Assembly: GCF_020531905.1 (NCBI RefSeq)
Contig: NZ_JAJAWG010000007.1
Coordinates: forward strand, 110,133 to 174,132
DNA length: 64,000 nt
Direction of reading: 5' to 3'
Source of the DNA: Deefgea salmonis
GTDB taxonomy: Bacteria > Pseudomonadota > Gammaproteobacteria > Burkholderiales > Chitinibacteraceae
Shown here: piece by piece, positions 1 to 8,361 of the stretch
Position numbering within the stretch: position 1 is the stretch's first letter
Layout of the letters: each line of letters begins with the position of its first letter
Program-made: the position numbers and the translations under genes
The notes under the pieces: generated by a model
Told to the model about the DNA's origin: nothing
What the model saw: only the letters and a program-made list of their open reading frames with translations
The model's database searches: none

Positions 1-685
1 TCGATAGAGGGTTGTCGGCGTATTGCCATTCTGGATGCCACTGCACCGCCAGATTAAAGCTTGGCGTGTCGGCCAAGCGAAACGCTTCGATTAAGCCGTC
101 AGGTGCAATCGCTTCGGCGACTAAACCGTGGCCTAATTGTTTGACGCCTTGTTGATGCAGCGAGTTGACCATTGCTTGTTGCTGTCCGTAGAGGCGGTGC
201 AGTAAGCCGTCAGCCACCAGCTCGATCGGGTGAGCCAAACCATACATGGTGTCGATATCCCCTTCGGGTTCGCGGTGATCGAGCATGTGATCCAAGGTTT
301 GAATTTGTTGATGCAGGCTGCCACCGAAAGCGACATTGATTTCTTGAGCGCCACGGCATAAGCCCAATATCGGGATGTGGGCGGCAATGGCGGCGCGAAT
401 TAAGGGCAGCGTGGTGGCGTCGCGTTCGGCATCGTTAAAATCATCGGCTAAGGGCGTGCCGCCATAATGCTCGGGTTCAATATTGCTATTGCTACCGGTA
501 AACAGCAGCCCGTCGACCAGTGATAAAATTTGCGCGTGATCGCGAGCGCCTAGTGCGGGGATCAATAGCGGCAAGCCGCCGGTTCCGGCGATGGCGGCGA
601 GGTATTTTTCACCGACTAGATGATAAAAATGGCCACTTTCTAAGCGCCAGCGGCAGCAAACAATACCAATGATGGGTAGACCCAT
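1..685 (-). CDS. puuD: gamma-glutamyl-GABA hydrolase (PuuD-like), 3' end outside window
   Basis: Class I glutamine amidotransferase-like peptidase (C26 family) that hydrolyses gamma-glutamyl-GABA to GABA and glutamate in the Puu putrescine pathway. Reading the minus strand from the ATG at 685 gives MGLPIIGIVCCRW, then the nucleophile elbow GLCRGAQEIN and, near the window edge, QWHPEW holding the catalytic His. The reading frame is open to position 1, so the last residues lie outside. It is followed upstream, on the same strand, by ald and divergently by a puuC-like dehydrogenase, which fits putrescine/GABA catabolism. Family assignment is firm; the exact substrate is inferred from family and neighbours. 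Confidence 0.85.
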   Translation of the reverse strand, partial: MGLPIIGIVCCRWRLESGHFYHLVGEKYLAAIAGTGGLPLLIPALGARDHAQILSLVDGLLFTGSNSNIEPEHYGGTPLADDFNDAERDATTLPLIRAAIAAHIPILGLCRGAQEINVAFGGSLHQQIQTLDHMLDHREPEGDIDTMYGLAHPIELVADGLLHRLYGQQQAMVNSLHQQGVKQLGHGLVAEAIAPDGLIEAFRLADTPSFNLAVQWHPEWQYADNPLS

Positions 686-699
686 AATGATCTCTTTAT

Positions 700-1824
700 T
701 TAAATCATGGTCTCAATGACTTGTTCACTCGGGGTGTAATCGAGCGCTAAATCCCGCGCCACCGCGGCATAAGTGAGCTTGCCACGGCAGATGTTGAGGC
801 CATTGCGTAAGTGCGGATCATTTTGCAAGGCGCGTTGCCAACCTTGATTGGCGATAGCCAGCGCAAACGGCAAAGTGGCATTAGTCAGCGCCAAGGTGGC
901 GGTTCGCGCCACGCCGCCGGGCATATTGGCGACGCAGTAATGAATCACATTGTCGACCACATACGTTGGCGACTCATGCGTGGTGGCGTGCGAGGTTTCA
1001 AAGCAGCCGCCTTGATCGATCGCCACGTCGACTAACACCGAGCCCGGTTTCATGAGCTTAAGCATTTGCCGAGAGATTAATTTGGGCGCCGCAGCACCGG
1101 GGATGAGCACTGCACCAATGACTAAATCGGCGCTGGCGAGCGCGACTTCGATGGCGTCGGTGGTCGAAAACAGCGTGGTCAGTTGCGGACCAAATTGAGC
1201 GTCTAGTTCTTTAAGGCGCGCTAAAGACACATCAAACAGCGATACGTTGGCACCTAAACCCAGCGCCATTCTGGCGGCATTGATACCGACCACGCCACCG
1301 CCTAACACGATCACATTGGCCGGCGCGACGCCGGGCACGCCGCTCAGCAAAATCCCCGAGCCGCCTTGGGTTTTTTCTAGGCAATGCGCGCCAGCTTGAA
1401 TCGACATTCGCCCAGCCACTTCGGACATCGGCGCTAATAATGGCAAACCACCGCGTGCATCGGTGACGGTTTCATAGGCAATGGCAATGCATTCGCTGGC
1501 CAGCAGGCCTTGGGTTTGTTCTGGATCAGCGGCGAGGTGCAAATAAGTAAACAAGATTTGCCCGGGCCGCAGTTGGGCAATTTCACTGGCTTGCGGCTCT
1601 TTGACTTTGATAATCATCTCGGCGCGTTGGTAAATTTCTTGCGCCGAATCGACGATCTGCGCACCGGCGCCGATGTAATGGTGGGCGGTAAAACCCACCG
1701 CGTCGCCTGCGTATTGCTGGATTAACACTTGATGGCCGTGTTTGACGAGTTCTTTCACCCCGCTTGGAGTAAGGCCAACACGATATTCGTGATTTTTAAT
1801 TTCTTTCGGTATGCCGATCAACAT
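700..1824 (-). CDS. ald: alanine dehydrogenase
   Basis: NAD-dependent interconversion of L-alanine and pyruvate plus ammonia, cytosolic. The 374-residue product begins MLIGIPKEIKNHEYRVGLTP, the family signature, with R15, K75 (VKEP) and H96 (TYLHLA) at the positions of the known catalytic residues, and a Rossmann loop VLGGGVVGINAA near residue 170. Length is standard. The ATG at 1824 is preferred to an in-frame start at 1845 because AAGGTG lies about 7 bases upstream and the protein then starts as in the family. It ends 15 bp before the puuD start on the same strand, so the two may be cotranscribed. Confidence 0.93.
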   Translation of the reverse strand: MLIGIPKEIKNHEYRVGLTPSGVKELVKHGHQVLIQQYAGDAVGFTAHHYIGAGAQIVDSAQEIYQRAEMIIKVKEPQASEIAQLRPGQILFTYLHLAADPEQTQGLLASECIAIAYETVTDARGGLPLLAPMSEVAGRMSIQAGAHCLEKTQGGSGILLSGVPGVAPANVIVLGGGVVGINAARMALGLGANVSLFDVSLARLKELDAQFGPQLTTLFSTTDAIEVALASADLVIGAVLIPGAAAPKLISRQMLKLMKPGSVLVDVAIDQGGCFETSHATTHESPTYVVDNVIHYCVANMPGGVARTATLALTNATLPFALAIANQGWQRALQNDPHLRNGLNICRGKLTYAAVARDLALDYTPSEQVIETMI

Positions 1825-2192
1825 CTGATTCACCTTGGCGCGCAATGGCGATGATTATTTTTAACGAGCTTACTTAGAGTGTAGCTAGGTAATTGCCTTT
1901 TCCAAGGTCGGTTTCTTAGCATTGCTGACGATTGATTGACCAAGCGACTTTTAGATTGCAGGTTCGGCAGAGTATTGCTGGCATCAGCGCCAGTGCGCGA
2001 CAAAACCCGCGTCAACAGTTTCTGGCCATGGTGTATGCTAAAAGTCAGCTTGTTTTGGTATTAACCAACAGTTCAATAGGGTATTTGATCGATAGCGCGG
2101 CCAGTCAATCGAGTTCACTTGGCCGCATTGCTCGTTGCTCAATCGCGCAATCTGCGCCGCATTGTATAAAGTCACCTTACAAGAGATGCATC

Positions 2193-3671
2193 ATGGCAAA
2201 AACTCAGCAAGATTGGTCGGCGCTCGCCGCGCAGTTGCAGTTTGAAGGGCGCGCTTTTATTGATGGCGCGTATTGCCAAACCGCGAATACTTTTCCTTGT
2301 ATTAATCCAGCCACGCAGCAGGTTTTGGCCGCAGTGAGTCTGTGCACGGACATTGAAGTGAATACCGCGGTGCGTGCGGCGCGCGCAGCGTTTAATGATC
2401 AGCGTTGGGCGGGCTTGGCGCCTGCTGTGCGTAAAGGTATTTTGCTGCGTTTGGCGGCGTTGATTCGTGAGCACGCCAATACGCTGGCCTTGCTGGAAAG
2501 CCTCGACACCGGCAAGCCGATTTCGGACGCTTTAGCGGTGGATATTGCCGGTAGTGCGTATTGTATTCAGTGGTATGCCGAGGCGATTGATAAAGTCGGT
2601 GGTGAGGTGGTGCCCGTGGCGGGCAATATGCTGGGTATGGTGACGCGAGAGGCAGTGGGCGTGGTCGCTGCGGTGGTACCCTGGAATTTTCCACTTTTGA
2701 TGAGTAGCTGGAAAATCGCCCCAGCTTTGGCCATGGGTAATTCGGTGATTTTAAAACCATCCGAAAAATCGCCACTAACGGCGATTTATATTGCGGCTTT
2801 AGCCAAAACAGCGGGATTGCCCGATGGCGTGTTGCAAGTGCTACCGGGCGCGGCTGAAACTGGGCGCTTATTGGCTGAGCATCTTGACGTGGATTGCATC
2901 ACTTTTACCGGCTCAACCGCAGTGGGTAAAGCGATTATGCAAGCGGCGGCACAGAGTAATTTAAAGCGCGTTTGGCTCGAGCTGGGCGGCAAATCGCCAA
3001 ATATTATTTTGGCCGATTGCCCTGATGTGCGCGTTGCCGCTGCAGCCGCAGCGGGGGGGATTTTTTATAATCAAGGTGAAATGTGCTCGGCAGGCTCGCG
3101 GATTTTAGTGCAAAAGGCGATTTATCCTGAATTTATGGCCGCCTTGCAAGCGGCGGCTAAGGATTATGCGCCAGCTAATCCGCTCGATCCAGCTTGTAAA
3201 ATGGGCGCGATCATTGATCAGATTCAATACCAAAAAGTATTGGCTTGGATTGAGCTTGGCAAGCAAGAGGCCGAGTGGTTGGGCGGTGGTGAAGCGGTGC
3301 ATGTGGCGTCGGGTTGGTTTATTACCCCGGCGATTTTTAAAGCCAGCCCATCAGCGCGCATTGCGCGTGAAGAAATTTTTGGCCCGGTGGCGACGGTGCT
3401 GGTGTTTGATACGCCAGATGAAGCGATTGCCATGGCCAATGACAGCGAATACGGTTTGGCCGCCGCAGTGTGGACGTCGGACTTAAATACTGCGCATCAA
3501 ATGGCCAAGCAATTGCGCGCCGCAACGGTGTGGATTAATTGCTACGACGAAGGGGGAGATATGAACCTGCCTTTTGGTGGCTATAAGCAATCGGGCAATG
3601 GCCGCGATAAGTCGCTACACGCATTAGAAAAATACACCGAATTGAAATCGACTTTGATTAAATTGTTTTAA
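2193..3671 (+). CDS. puuC: gamma-glutamyl-gamma-aminobutyraldehyde dehydrogenase (aldehyde dehydrogenase)
   Basis: NAD(P)-dependent aldehyde dehydrogenase of 492 residues. The general base Glu is in WLELGGKSPN (E263) and the nucleophile Cys in NQGEMCSAG (C298). The substrate-binding core VVPWNFPLLM and the C-terminal FGGYKQSGNGRDKSLHALEK closely match E. coli PuuC, which oxidises the gamma-glutamylated aldehyde made from putrescine. The frame is open upstream to 1932, but the ATG at 2193 is chosen because AGAGATG precedes it and the family N-terminus starts here. It is divergent from ald-puuD; the shared 370-bp gap would hold both promoters. A long hairpin follows the stop. Confidence 0.88.
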   Translation: MAKTQQDWSALAAQLQFEGRAFIDGAYCQTANTFPCINPATQQVLAAVSLCTDIEVNTAVRAARAAFNDQRWAGLAPAVRKGILLRLAALIREHANTLALLESLDTGKPISDALAVDIAGSAYCIQWYAEAIDKVGGEVVPVAGNMLGMVTREAVGVVAAVVPWNFPLLMSSWKIAPALAMGNSVILKPSEKSPLTAIYIAALAKTAGLPDGVLQVLPGAAETGRLLAEHLDVDCITFTGSTAVGKAIMQAAAQSNLKRVWLELGGKSPNIILADCPDVRVAAAAAAGGIFYNQGEMCSAGSRILVQKAIYPEFMAALQAAAKDYAPANPLDPACKMGAIIDQIQYQKVLAWIELGKQEAEWLGGGEAVHVASGWFITPAIFKASPSARIAREEIFGPVATVLVFDTPDEAIAMANDSEYGLAAAVWTSDLNTAHQMAKQLRAATVWINCYDEGGDMNLPFGGYKQSGNGRDKSLHALEKYTELKSTLIKLF

Positions 3672-3727
3672 AACAAAGAAATTGGCAATTGATCCACTGT
3701 ATTACGATGCACTGCATTTAAAATAGT

Positions 3728-3782
3728 AAAGGGTATTGAACGCTAGGCCTTATTTTAATAAGTCTAGCGTTCAATACCCTTT
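3728..3782 (+). terminator. puuC terminator; GGGTAT-family long palindrome
   Basis: Perfect 19-bp inverted repeat (3728-3746 with 3764-3782) starting AAAGGGTATTG and ending CAATACCCTTT, with a further 6-bp inner stem CTTATT/AATAAG and a T-rich tail. It should terminate puuC and is the most perfect member of a recurrent intergenic palindrome family in this window. Confidence 0.75.
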
Positions 3783-3859
3783 TGTTTTTTTGAGGTTTAT
3801 TGGCATCGATTGCCGCTGCTTTTCAAATTGCGGCTTTTTTTAGTATAAAATCATTGCCG

Positions 3860-4168
3860 ATGGATTCCCAGCGAGCGCGCATCTTATTTTGCTCTAAACA
3901 GCGGCATTGTTTTCATCGGCGCAAAGCCAAAGTGTTCCGCTGCCAGCAGCTGGTGAGTGAATTGGCGTTGCTTGGCGTGGCTGTATTTGCGCCGCAATGG
4001 ACTGTTGGAACGGCCTATTTGCATTGCGATGCGGGCGATCTGGCTGCGCTACGCGTGGCGATTGAGATGTTGATTCGGGATGTTGTGATTCAGGATGCTG
4101 TGATTCGGGCATCAATGCCCAAGGTAAGACAAAGGATAAACAATGAGTACCCGAGTATTATTTGTTGA
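3860..4168 (+). CDS. possible small hypothetical protein upstream of rstA
   Basis: A 102-residue reading frame starting at ATG 3860 and overlapping the next gene by 26 bp. The middle part (ALLGVAVFAPQW, DAGDLAALRVAIEML) looks protein-like and amphipathic, but no family is recognised, the N-terminal third is rich in Arg/Lys/Cys, and no clear Shine-Dalgarno is present. It may be real and coupled to the response regulator, or simply an open frame in the rstA leader. Confidence 0.3.
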   Translation: MDSQRARILFCSKQRHCFHRRKAKVFRCQQLVSELALLGVAVFAPQWTVGTAYLHCDAGDLAALRVAIEMLIRDVVIQDAVIRASMPKVRQRINNEYPSIIC

Positions 4169-4862
4169 AGACGACGCTGAATTAGCCGAATTAATTGGCG
4201 GTTTTTTGCGCTCGTTTGAGTTTACCGTCGAAGTACTCGGCGATGGTTTAGGGGTGAATGACAATGTGAAAGCCAATCCTCCTGATTTGATTTTGCTCGA
4301 TATTATGTTGCCCGGTAAAGATGGCTTGACCATTTGCCGCGAATTGCGTGAGTTTTATACTGGACCGATTGTGCTGCTCACCTCGCTCAATAGCGATATG
4401 AATCAGATTTTGGGCTTTGAAATCGGCGCGACTGATTACGTAGTTAAAACCACGCCGCCTTCGGTGCTATTGGCGCGGATTCGTTCTCATTTACGCCACG
4501 CCGGTAGTGGCAGCCTGCTGGCGGCAGTGCCGGTGCAAGATCAATCACGGCTTAATTTTGGACGTTTGCAAATTGATGCCCGTAATCGCAGCGCGGTGTA
4601 TCGCGGCGAACAAATGGGTTTGTCCAGTAGCGATTTTGATTTGCTGTGGGAATTGGCCAGCCACGCCGGCGAGATTTTAAGCCGTGATCATTTGCTGAAA
4701 AAACTGCGCGGTATTGAATACGATGGCCTAGATCGCAGTATGGATGTGGCGATTTCTCGCTTACGTAAAAAACTCGACGACGATCCGATTGACCCCCGCA
4801 AAATCAAAACCATTCGTAACAAAGGGTATTTGTTTGCGAGCGATATCTGGCAAGACGAGTAA
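4143..4862 (+). CDS. rstA: OmpR-family response regulator, RstA-like
   Basis: Two-domain transcription regulator of 239 residues. The receiver domain (about 3-115) has acidic pair D10/D11, phosphoacceptor D53 in LLDIMLPGKDG, T80 and K102. The C-terminal winged helix (about 135-235) ends with the typical AISRLRKKL...IRNKGYLF segment that contacts DNA. The partner kinase lies 220 bp downstream on the same strand and is clearly RstB-like, which supports the RstA assignment. Its target genes cannot be told from this window. A hairpin and a CACAGAG repeat lie between the two genes. Confidence 0.82.
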   Translation: MSTRVLFVEDDAELAELIGGFLRSFEFTVEVLGDGLGVNDNVKANPPDLILLDIMLPGKDGLTICRELREFYTGPIVLLTSLNSDMNQILGFEIGATDYVVKTTPPSVLLARIRSHLRHAGSGSLLAAVPVQDQSRLNFGRLQIDARNRSAVYRGEQMGLSSSDFDLLWELASHAGEILSRDHLLKKLRGIEYDGLDRSMDVAISRLRKKLDDDPIDPRKIKTIRNKGYLFASDIWQDE

Positions 4863-4868
4863 TCATAT

Positions 4869-4897
4869 ACCCTAGTATTTATTCTAAATACGAGGGT
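4869..4897. repeat. short hairpin after rstA
   Basis: Inverted repeat ACCCTAGTATTTA / TAAATACGAGGGT (12 of 13 pairs, 3-nt loop), 7 bp after the rstA stop. It may attenuate read-through into rstB. Its ends resemble the GGGTAT-type family in reverse order. Confidence 0.5.
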
Positions 4898-4910
4898 GAA
4901 AAAATGATTT

Positions 4911-5036
4911 ACCACAGAGGCACAGAGACACAGAGAAAACCATTAGATTGGGTGCTGTAGCGAAACCAAAACTGATTTTGTTCAAAGGTGTCTTTTGTTT
5001 TTCCTCTGCGTCTCTGCGTCTCTGTGCCTCTGTGGT
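4911..5036. repeat. CACAGAG inverted-repeat element
   Basis: Left arm 4911-4936 reads ACCACAGAGGCACAGAGACA and onward; right arm about 5001-5036 is its near-complement (CTCTGCGTCTCTGCGTCTCT and onward). Each arm is built from degenerate 7-9 base units of CACAGAG type, with about 65 bases between the arms. It sits between rstA and rstB. Similar elements are at 31280-31308 (half) and 55090-55185. Confidence 0.8.
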
Positions 5037-5082
5037 GAGGTTTTTCTAGCCATATTCTAATATTTCGCCCCTCGGATTTTTC

Positions 5083-6378
5083 ATGCGCCAAGTTTTTTTG
5101 CGATTTTATTTGACCGTTGTCGTGTGTTTTTTGGCCACGTCTTTACTGATTGGCGGCATTTATAAGCAGCTGATTGAGCGCACTAATCAGCGCTACCTCA
5201 CCGATATTTTTAAATCGACGGTGTCGATTATTGAAGAAGAACTTGGCGATTTGCCGCCGTCGTTATGGCATGACGAAGCATCGCGTTTGCGCGGTAAATT
5301 GCCAGTGCCGGTGCAAATTGAAAAGCTCGGCGAATACAGCTTAAGCGCCGAGAATCAACGATCTTTAGAAAAGGGCGACATTATTTTATTGCTCGATAAA
5401 GGGCTTTATATTCACCGGATTCACAAAACCGATCAAATGGTGGTGTTGGGGCCGATTCCATTTTTGACCGATTTGGATAATATTTCTTGGCTCGATTTTC
5501 TGGCCTTATTGATGATGGGGGCGGCGCTGGGCTTGCCAACGTGGCTTTGGTTGCGACCATTTTGGCGTGATTTATTGCAAATCATTCAACAAAGCCGCCG
5601 CGTAGGGCAGGGCGATTTTGCCGCCCGAGTCAAACTCGACGAAAGCTCGGCCTTGGCGTCTTTGGGCGTGACCTTCAATAGTATGGCGCAAGACGTTGAG
5701 CAGCTGACCAGCTCGCGGCGCGCCATGATTGATGCGGTCTCGCATGATTTACGCACGCCGTTAGCGCGGATGCGTTATCGCTTAGAGGCGATTAAATCCG
5801 GCACCGACAGTGGCCCGCAAGTGGCGGCGTTAGAGCGTGATTTAGGGCAGATTGACGCCTTGATCGAAGAATGGCTAACGATGTCGAGCTTAGATAGCCC
5901 GCAAATGCAGATGAATATCCAGCCGCAAGCGATGTTGCCTTGGCTGGGTAAACTTGCCGCAGAGTTGAGCTTGAGTGGCAAAGCGCCGGTGGTCGTGAAT
6001 CAAATCGATCTGCTTGACCCATATCTGGAAATGGATAGTTATTACTTTGGCCGTGCGGTGAGCAATGTGTTAAGTAATGCCCGCCGCTATGGTGGCGATA
6101 CTATTGTCATGACTTTGAAGTGGCATGAAGGCATGGCGCAATTAATGATTGATGATAATGGCGAGGGGATTCCAGAGGAGCAACGCAGTCGTTTATTGCA
6201 ACCTTTTACGCGCATGGAAGGCAGCCGTAATAAAGCCACCGGTGGTTTTGGTTTGGGGTTGGCGATTGTGGCGATGATTTTGCGTGGCCATGGCGGGCAG
6301 GTGAGTATTGAGAGTGCGCCAGCGGGCGGGGCGCGGATTATTTTGGCGTGGCCTTGTGCTTTACGGCTCGACCTGTAA
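5083..6378 (+). CDS. rstB: sensor histidine kinase, RstB-like
   Basis: Inner-membrane sensor kinase of 431 residues. TM1 is about 5-26, a short periplasmic domain (about 27-133) includes GPIPFLTDLDNISWLD as in RstB, TM2 is about 134-157, HAMP about 158-208. The phosphoacceptor is H221 in AVSHDLRTPLARMRYRLE, and the ATPase domain shows N, G1 (DNGEGIPEE) and G2 (GGFGLGLAIV) boxes. Domain sizes and the periplasmic motif match E. coli RstB well. It should phosphorylate the regulator encoded just upstream. Confidence 0.85.
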   Translation: MRQVFLRFYLTVVVCFLATSLLIGGIYKQLIERTNQRYLTDIFKSTVSIIEEELGDLPPSLWHDEASRLRGKLPVPVQIEKLGEYSLSAENQRSLEKGDIILLLDKGLYIHRIHKTDQMVVLGPIPFLTDLDNISWLDFLALLMMGAALGLPTWLWLRPFWRDLLQIIQQSRRVGQGDFAARVKLDESSALASLGVTFNSMAQDVEQLTSSRRAMIDAVSHDLRTPLARMRYRLEAIKSGTDSGPQVAALERDLGQIDALIEEWLTMSSLDSPQMQMNIQPQAMLPWLGKLAAELSLSGKAPVVVNQIDLLDPYLEMDSYYFGRAVSNVLSNARRYGGDTIVMTLKWHEGMAQLMIDDNGEGIPEEQRSRLLQPFTRMEGSRNKATGGFGLGLAIVAMILRGHGGQVSIESAPAGGARIILAWPCALRLDL

Positions 6379-6529
6379 GTAAACTGCAAGTAATGTAACT
6401 TAACTACGTACTTTCAGTTACAAGACGCAACCAAGGTCCACTTCTCTCTTTAGTACGCCCAACGCATAATCCGTTCCGTCAAAGCTGCGATACAAATCCA
6501 GCTAACCCCAATTTTAAGAGATGATCAAA

Positions 6530-7141
6530 ATGAACAAATTCCTCGCTATCATTGCAGCTGCTGTTTTGTCTTCTACTGTTGCTATCGCTGCTGCGCCAGC
6601 TTCTTCTGCTTCTGCAGTAAAAGAAGTGAAAGTTGAAAAACACGCTAAGAAAGCTTCTACTGCACAAAAAGCACAAGCTAAAAAAGCTTCTGGCGCTTCG
6701 GTAGCTTCTGCTGCTCAAAAAGCTCAAGCTAAAAAAGCTTCTGGCGCTTCTGTAGCTTCTGCTGCACAAAAAGCTCAAGCTAAAAAAGCTTCTGGCGCTT
6801 CTGTAGCTTCTGCTGCACAAAAAGCCCAAGCTAAAAAAGCTTCTGGCGCTTCTGTAGCTTCTGCTGCACAAAAAGCCCAAGCTAAAAAAGCTTCTGGCGC
6901 TTCTGTAGCTTCTGCTGCACAAAAAGCTCAAGCTAAAAAAGCTTCTGGCGCTTCTGTAGCGTCTGCTGCACAAAAAGCTCAAGCTAAAAAAGCTTCTGGC
7001 GCTTCTGTAGCTTCTGCTGCGCAAAAAGCACAATCTAAAAAAGCTTCTGCTGTAGCTTCTAAAGCATCTGCTGCTCAAAAAGCACAATCTAAAAAAGCCT
7101 CTGCTGTAGCTTCTAAAGCTTCAACTGTTGCTGCTAAGTAA
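6530..7141 (+). CDS. secreted Ala/Lys-rich protein with seven 17-residue repeats
   Basis: No family recognised. A signal peptide (about 1-24, MNKFLAIIAAAVLSSTVA, cleavage near AAAPA) is followed by seven tandem copies of AQKAQAKKASGASVASA, then two variants with AQSKKASAVASKASA. The product is almost only A, K, S, Q, G and V and should be strongly basic, resembling histone H1-type tails in composition. At DNA level this is a 51-bp tandem repeat. The ATG at 6530 is chosen because TAAGAG lies 9 bases upstream; the ATG at 6521 abuts it. A strong terminator follows. A periplasmic or surface role (polyanion, DNA or LPS binding) is only a guess. Confidence 0.8.
   Translation: MNKFLAIIAAAVLSSTVAIAAAPASSASAVKEVKVEKHAKKASTAQKAQAKKASGASVASAAQKAQAKKASGASVASAAQKAQAKKASGASVASAAQKAQAKKASGASVASAAQKAQAKKASGASVASAAQKAQAKKASGASVASAAQKAQAKKASGASVASAAQKAQSKKASAVASKASAAQKAQSKKASAVASKASTVAAK
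6662..7018 (+). repeat. 51-bp tandem repeat, 7 copies
   Basis: Seven near-identical in-frame 51-bp units inside the repeat protein, differing mainly at third positions (for example gcc/gct/gca). The low divergence implies recent expansion or homogenisation, so copy number is probably variable between strains. Confidence 0.9.
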
Positions 7142-7161
7142 TTAGCCGCATCGTTGTAAAC

Positions 7162-7188
7162 AAAGGGGACGCGCTAGCGTCCCTTTTT
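7162..7188 (+). terminator. rho-independent terminator
   Basis: GGGACGC-GCTA-GCGTCCC followed by TTTTT, directly after the repeat-protein gene. Confidence 0.9.
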
Positions 7189-7208
7189 GCATTGTGGATT
7201 GGGTCAAA

Positions 7209-8102
7209 ATGAAAATTGAAGAAAAAATCGCCGTCGCATTGGGCTTAACTGTGAGTGCCTGCACGCTGATCGGTGCCTTGGCGCTGGCATTCAATCCGCC
7301 GCGATTGAATACGACCAAGCCGATGGCGAGTATGCCGCCGGCCTCTTTTGTTCGTGCTGCGAGTATGCCAGACAAACAAAATCCCGAACTTTCACGGCAA
7401 CAACAGATTCTATTTTTTGGCACGGATGACCGTTTGGTGATTCCAGCGCCGTATCCTGCGCCGTTTGCTGCCATTGGCCAGCTCACCACCAAAAATGATT
7501 ACAACTGCACTGCCACCCTGGTCGCCCCCGATTTAGCGGTGACCGCCGCGCATTGTTTTATGATGGAAGCACGTAAACCCGATGCCGGTTTATGGTTTAA
7601 AGCCGGTTTTCATCAGGGTGAATATCAAGCCAAATACCAAGTGCTCGATCAAGTATTTCATCCGGCGTTTAAGCGTGGTTTGCAATACAAAGGCAATGAT
7701 GTGTATATCTTGCCGCAAGCGGCTGAACACGATATTGCTTGGCTCAAGCTCAAATTGGTTGAAGGCGTGGCACCCGCACCAATGCCTTTGTTTAAAGGCG
7801 AGCGGGCGGCTTTAGAGTTGGCGTTTAAAACGGCGAACATGCAGCTTAATCAAGGTGGTTTTGCCGAAGATCATGATCAATTACTCACTGCGCATTTGGG
7901 TTGCAGCTTAAGCAAATTTCGTCAAAACAATACCTTGTTTCATCGTTGCGACACCTTATCGGGTGATTCTGGGTCGCCGATTTGGTTAACGACCGATAAC
8001 GGCCCGCTGTTGATCGGCGTACAAAGCTCGGCACCCGATTGGTTTAATCGCCAAAAAGCCGACAATGTGGGCGTGACGGTTTTGCAATTGCCTGCGCTGT
8101 AA
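7209..8102 (+). CDS. secreted or membrane-anchored trypsin-like serine protease
   Basis: S1-family (chymotrypsin fold) peptidase of 297 residues. A hydrophobic N-terminal segment (about 7-28) acts as signal or anchor. The triad is visible: H115 in VTAAHCF, D175 in EHDIAWLKL, S254 in SGDSGSPIW; C100 and C116 could form the usual disulfide beside His. A GTG start at 7194 is possible; ATG 7209 is preferred. It lies 67 bp after the Ala/Lys repeat gene but beyond that gene's terminator, so it has its own promoter. Substrate unknown; a Lys-rich neighbour is a tempting target for a trypsin-like enzyme, but that is speculation. Confidence 0.85.
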   Translation: MKIEEKIAVALGLTVSACTLIGALALAFNPPRLNTTKPMASMPPASFVRAASMPDKQNPELSRQQQILFFGTDDRLVIPAPYPAPFAAIGQLTTKNDYNCTATLVAPDLAVTAAHCFMMEARKPDAGLWFKAGFHQGEYQAKYQVLDQVFHPAFKRGLQYKGNDVYILPQAAEHDIAWLKLKLVEGVAPAPMPLFKGERAALELAFKTANMQLNQGGFAEDHDQLLTAHLGCSLSKFRQNNTLFHRCDTLSGDSGSPIWLTTDNGPLLIGVQSSAPDWFNRQKADNVGVTVLQLPAL

Positions 8103-8145
8103 GTGCTTGCAGGCCATTCAATACTGCAGGTTGGTTAAAAATGGT

Positions 8146-8194
8146 GGGTATATTGCCATAAGTATTATCTAATAAGGCTTATGGGCATATACCC
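8146..8194. repeat. GGGTAT...ATACCC palindrome
   Basis: GGGTATATTGCCATAAG (8146-8162) pairs with CTTATGGGCATATACCC (8178-8194), 15 of 17 positions, 15-nt loop. Located just after the protease gene. Member of the intergenic palindrome family. Confidence 0.75.
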
Positions 8195-8361
8195 GTAACT
8201 TTAGCTGAAGGCCGTCGCTTTGTTTTGTCATAAACGCCTCAGCCTGCTGGCTGCAAACCGATCGCATTGATCGCCATCGGCGTAGCTGGGGGTTTTGCGT
8301 GAGATTTCCTGCGACTAGCGCCTTTCCGCTACAATTGAATTCAATTTTTAGGGAGTCATCG

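Noticed and set aside
6662..7018. Tandem 51-bp repeats considered as a CRISPR array
   Set aside because: Units are contiguous and in frame, with no spacers.
6479..7087. 202-residue minus-strand frame across the 51-bp repeats (SYRSARSFFSL units)
   Set aside because: Shadow of the plus-strand repeat protein, which has signal peptide, SD and terminator.
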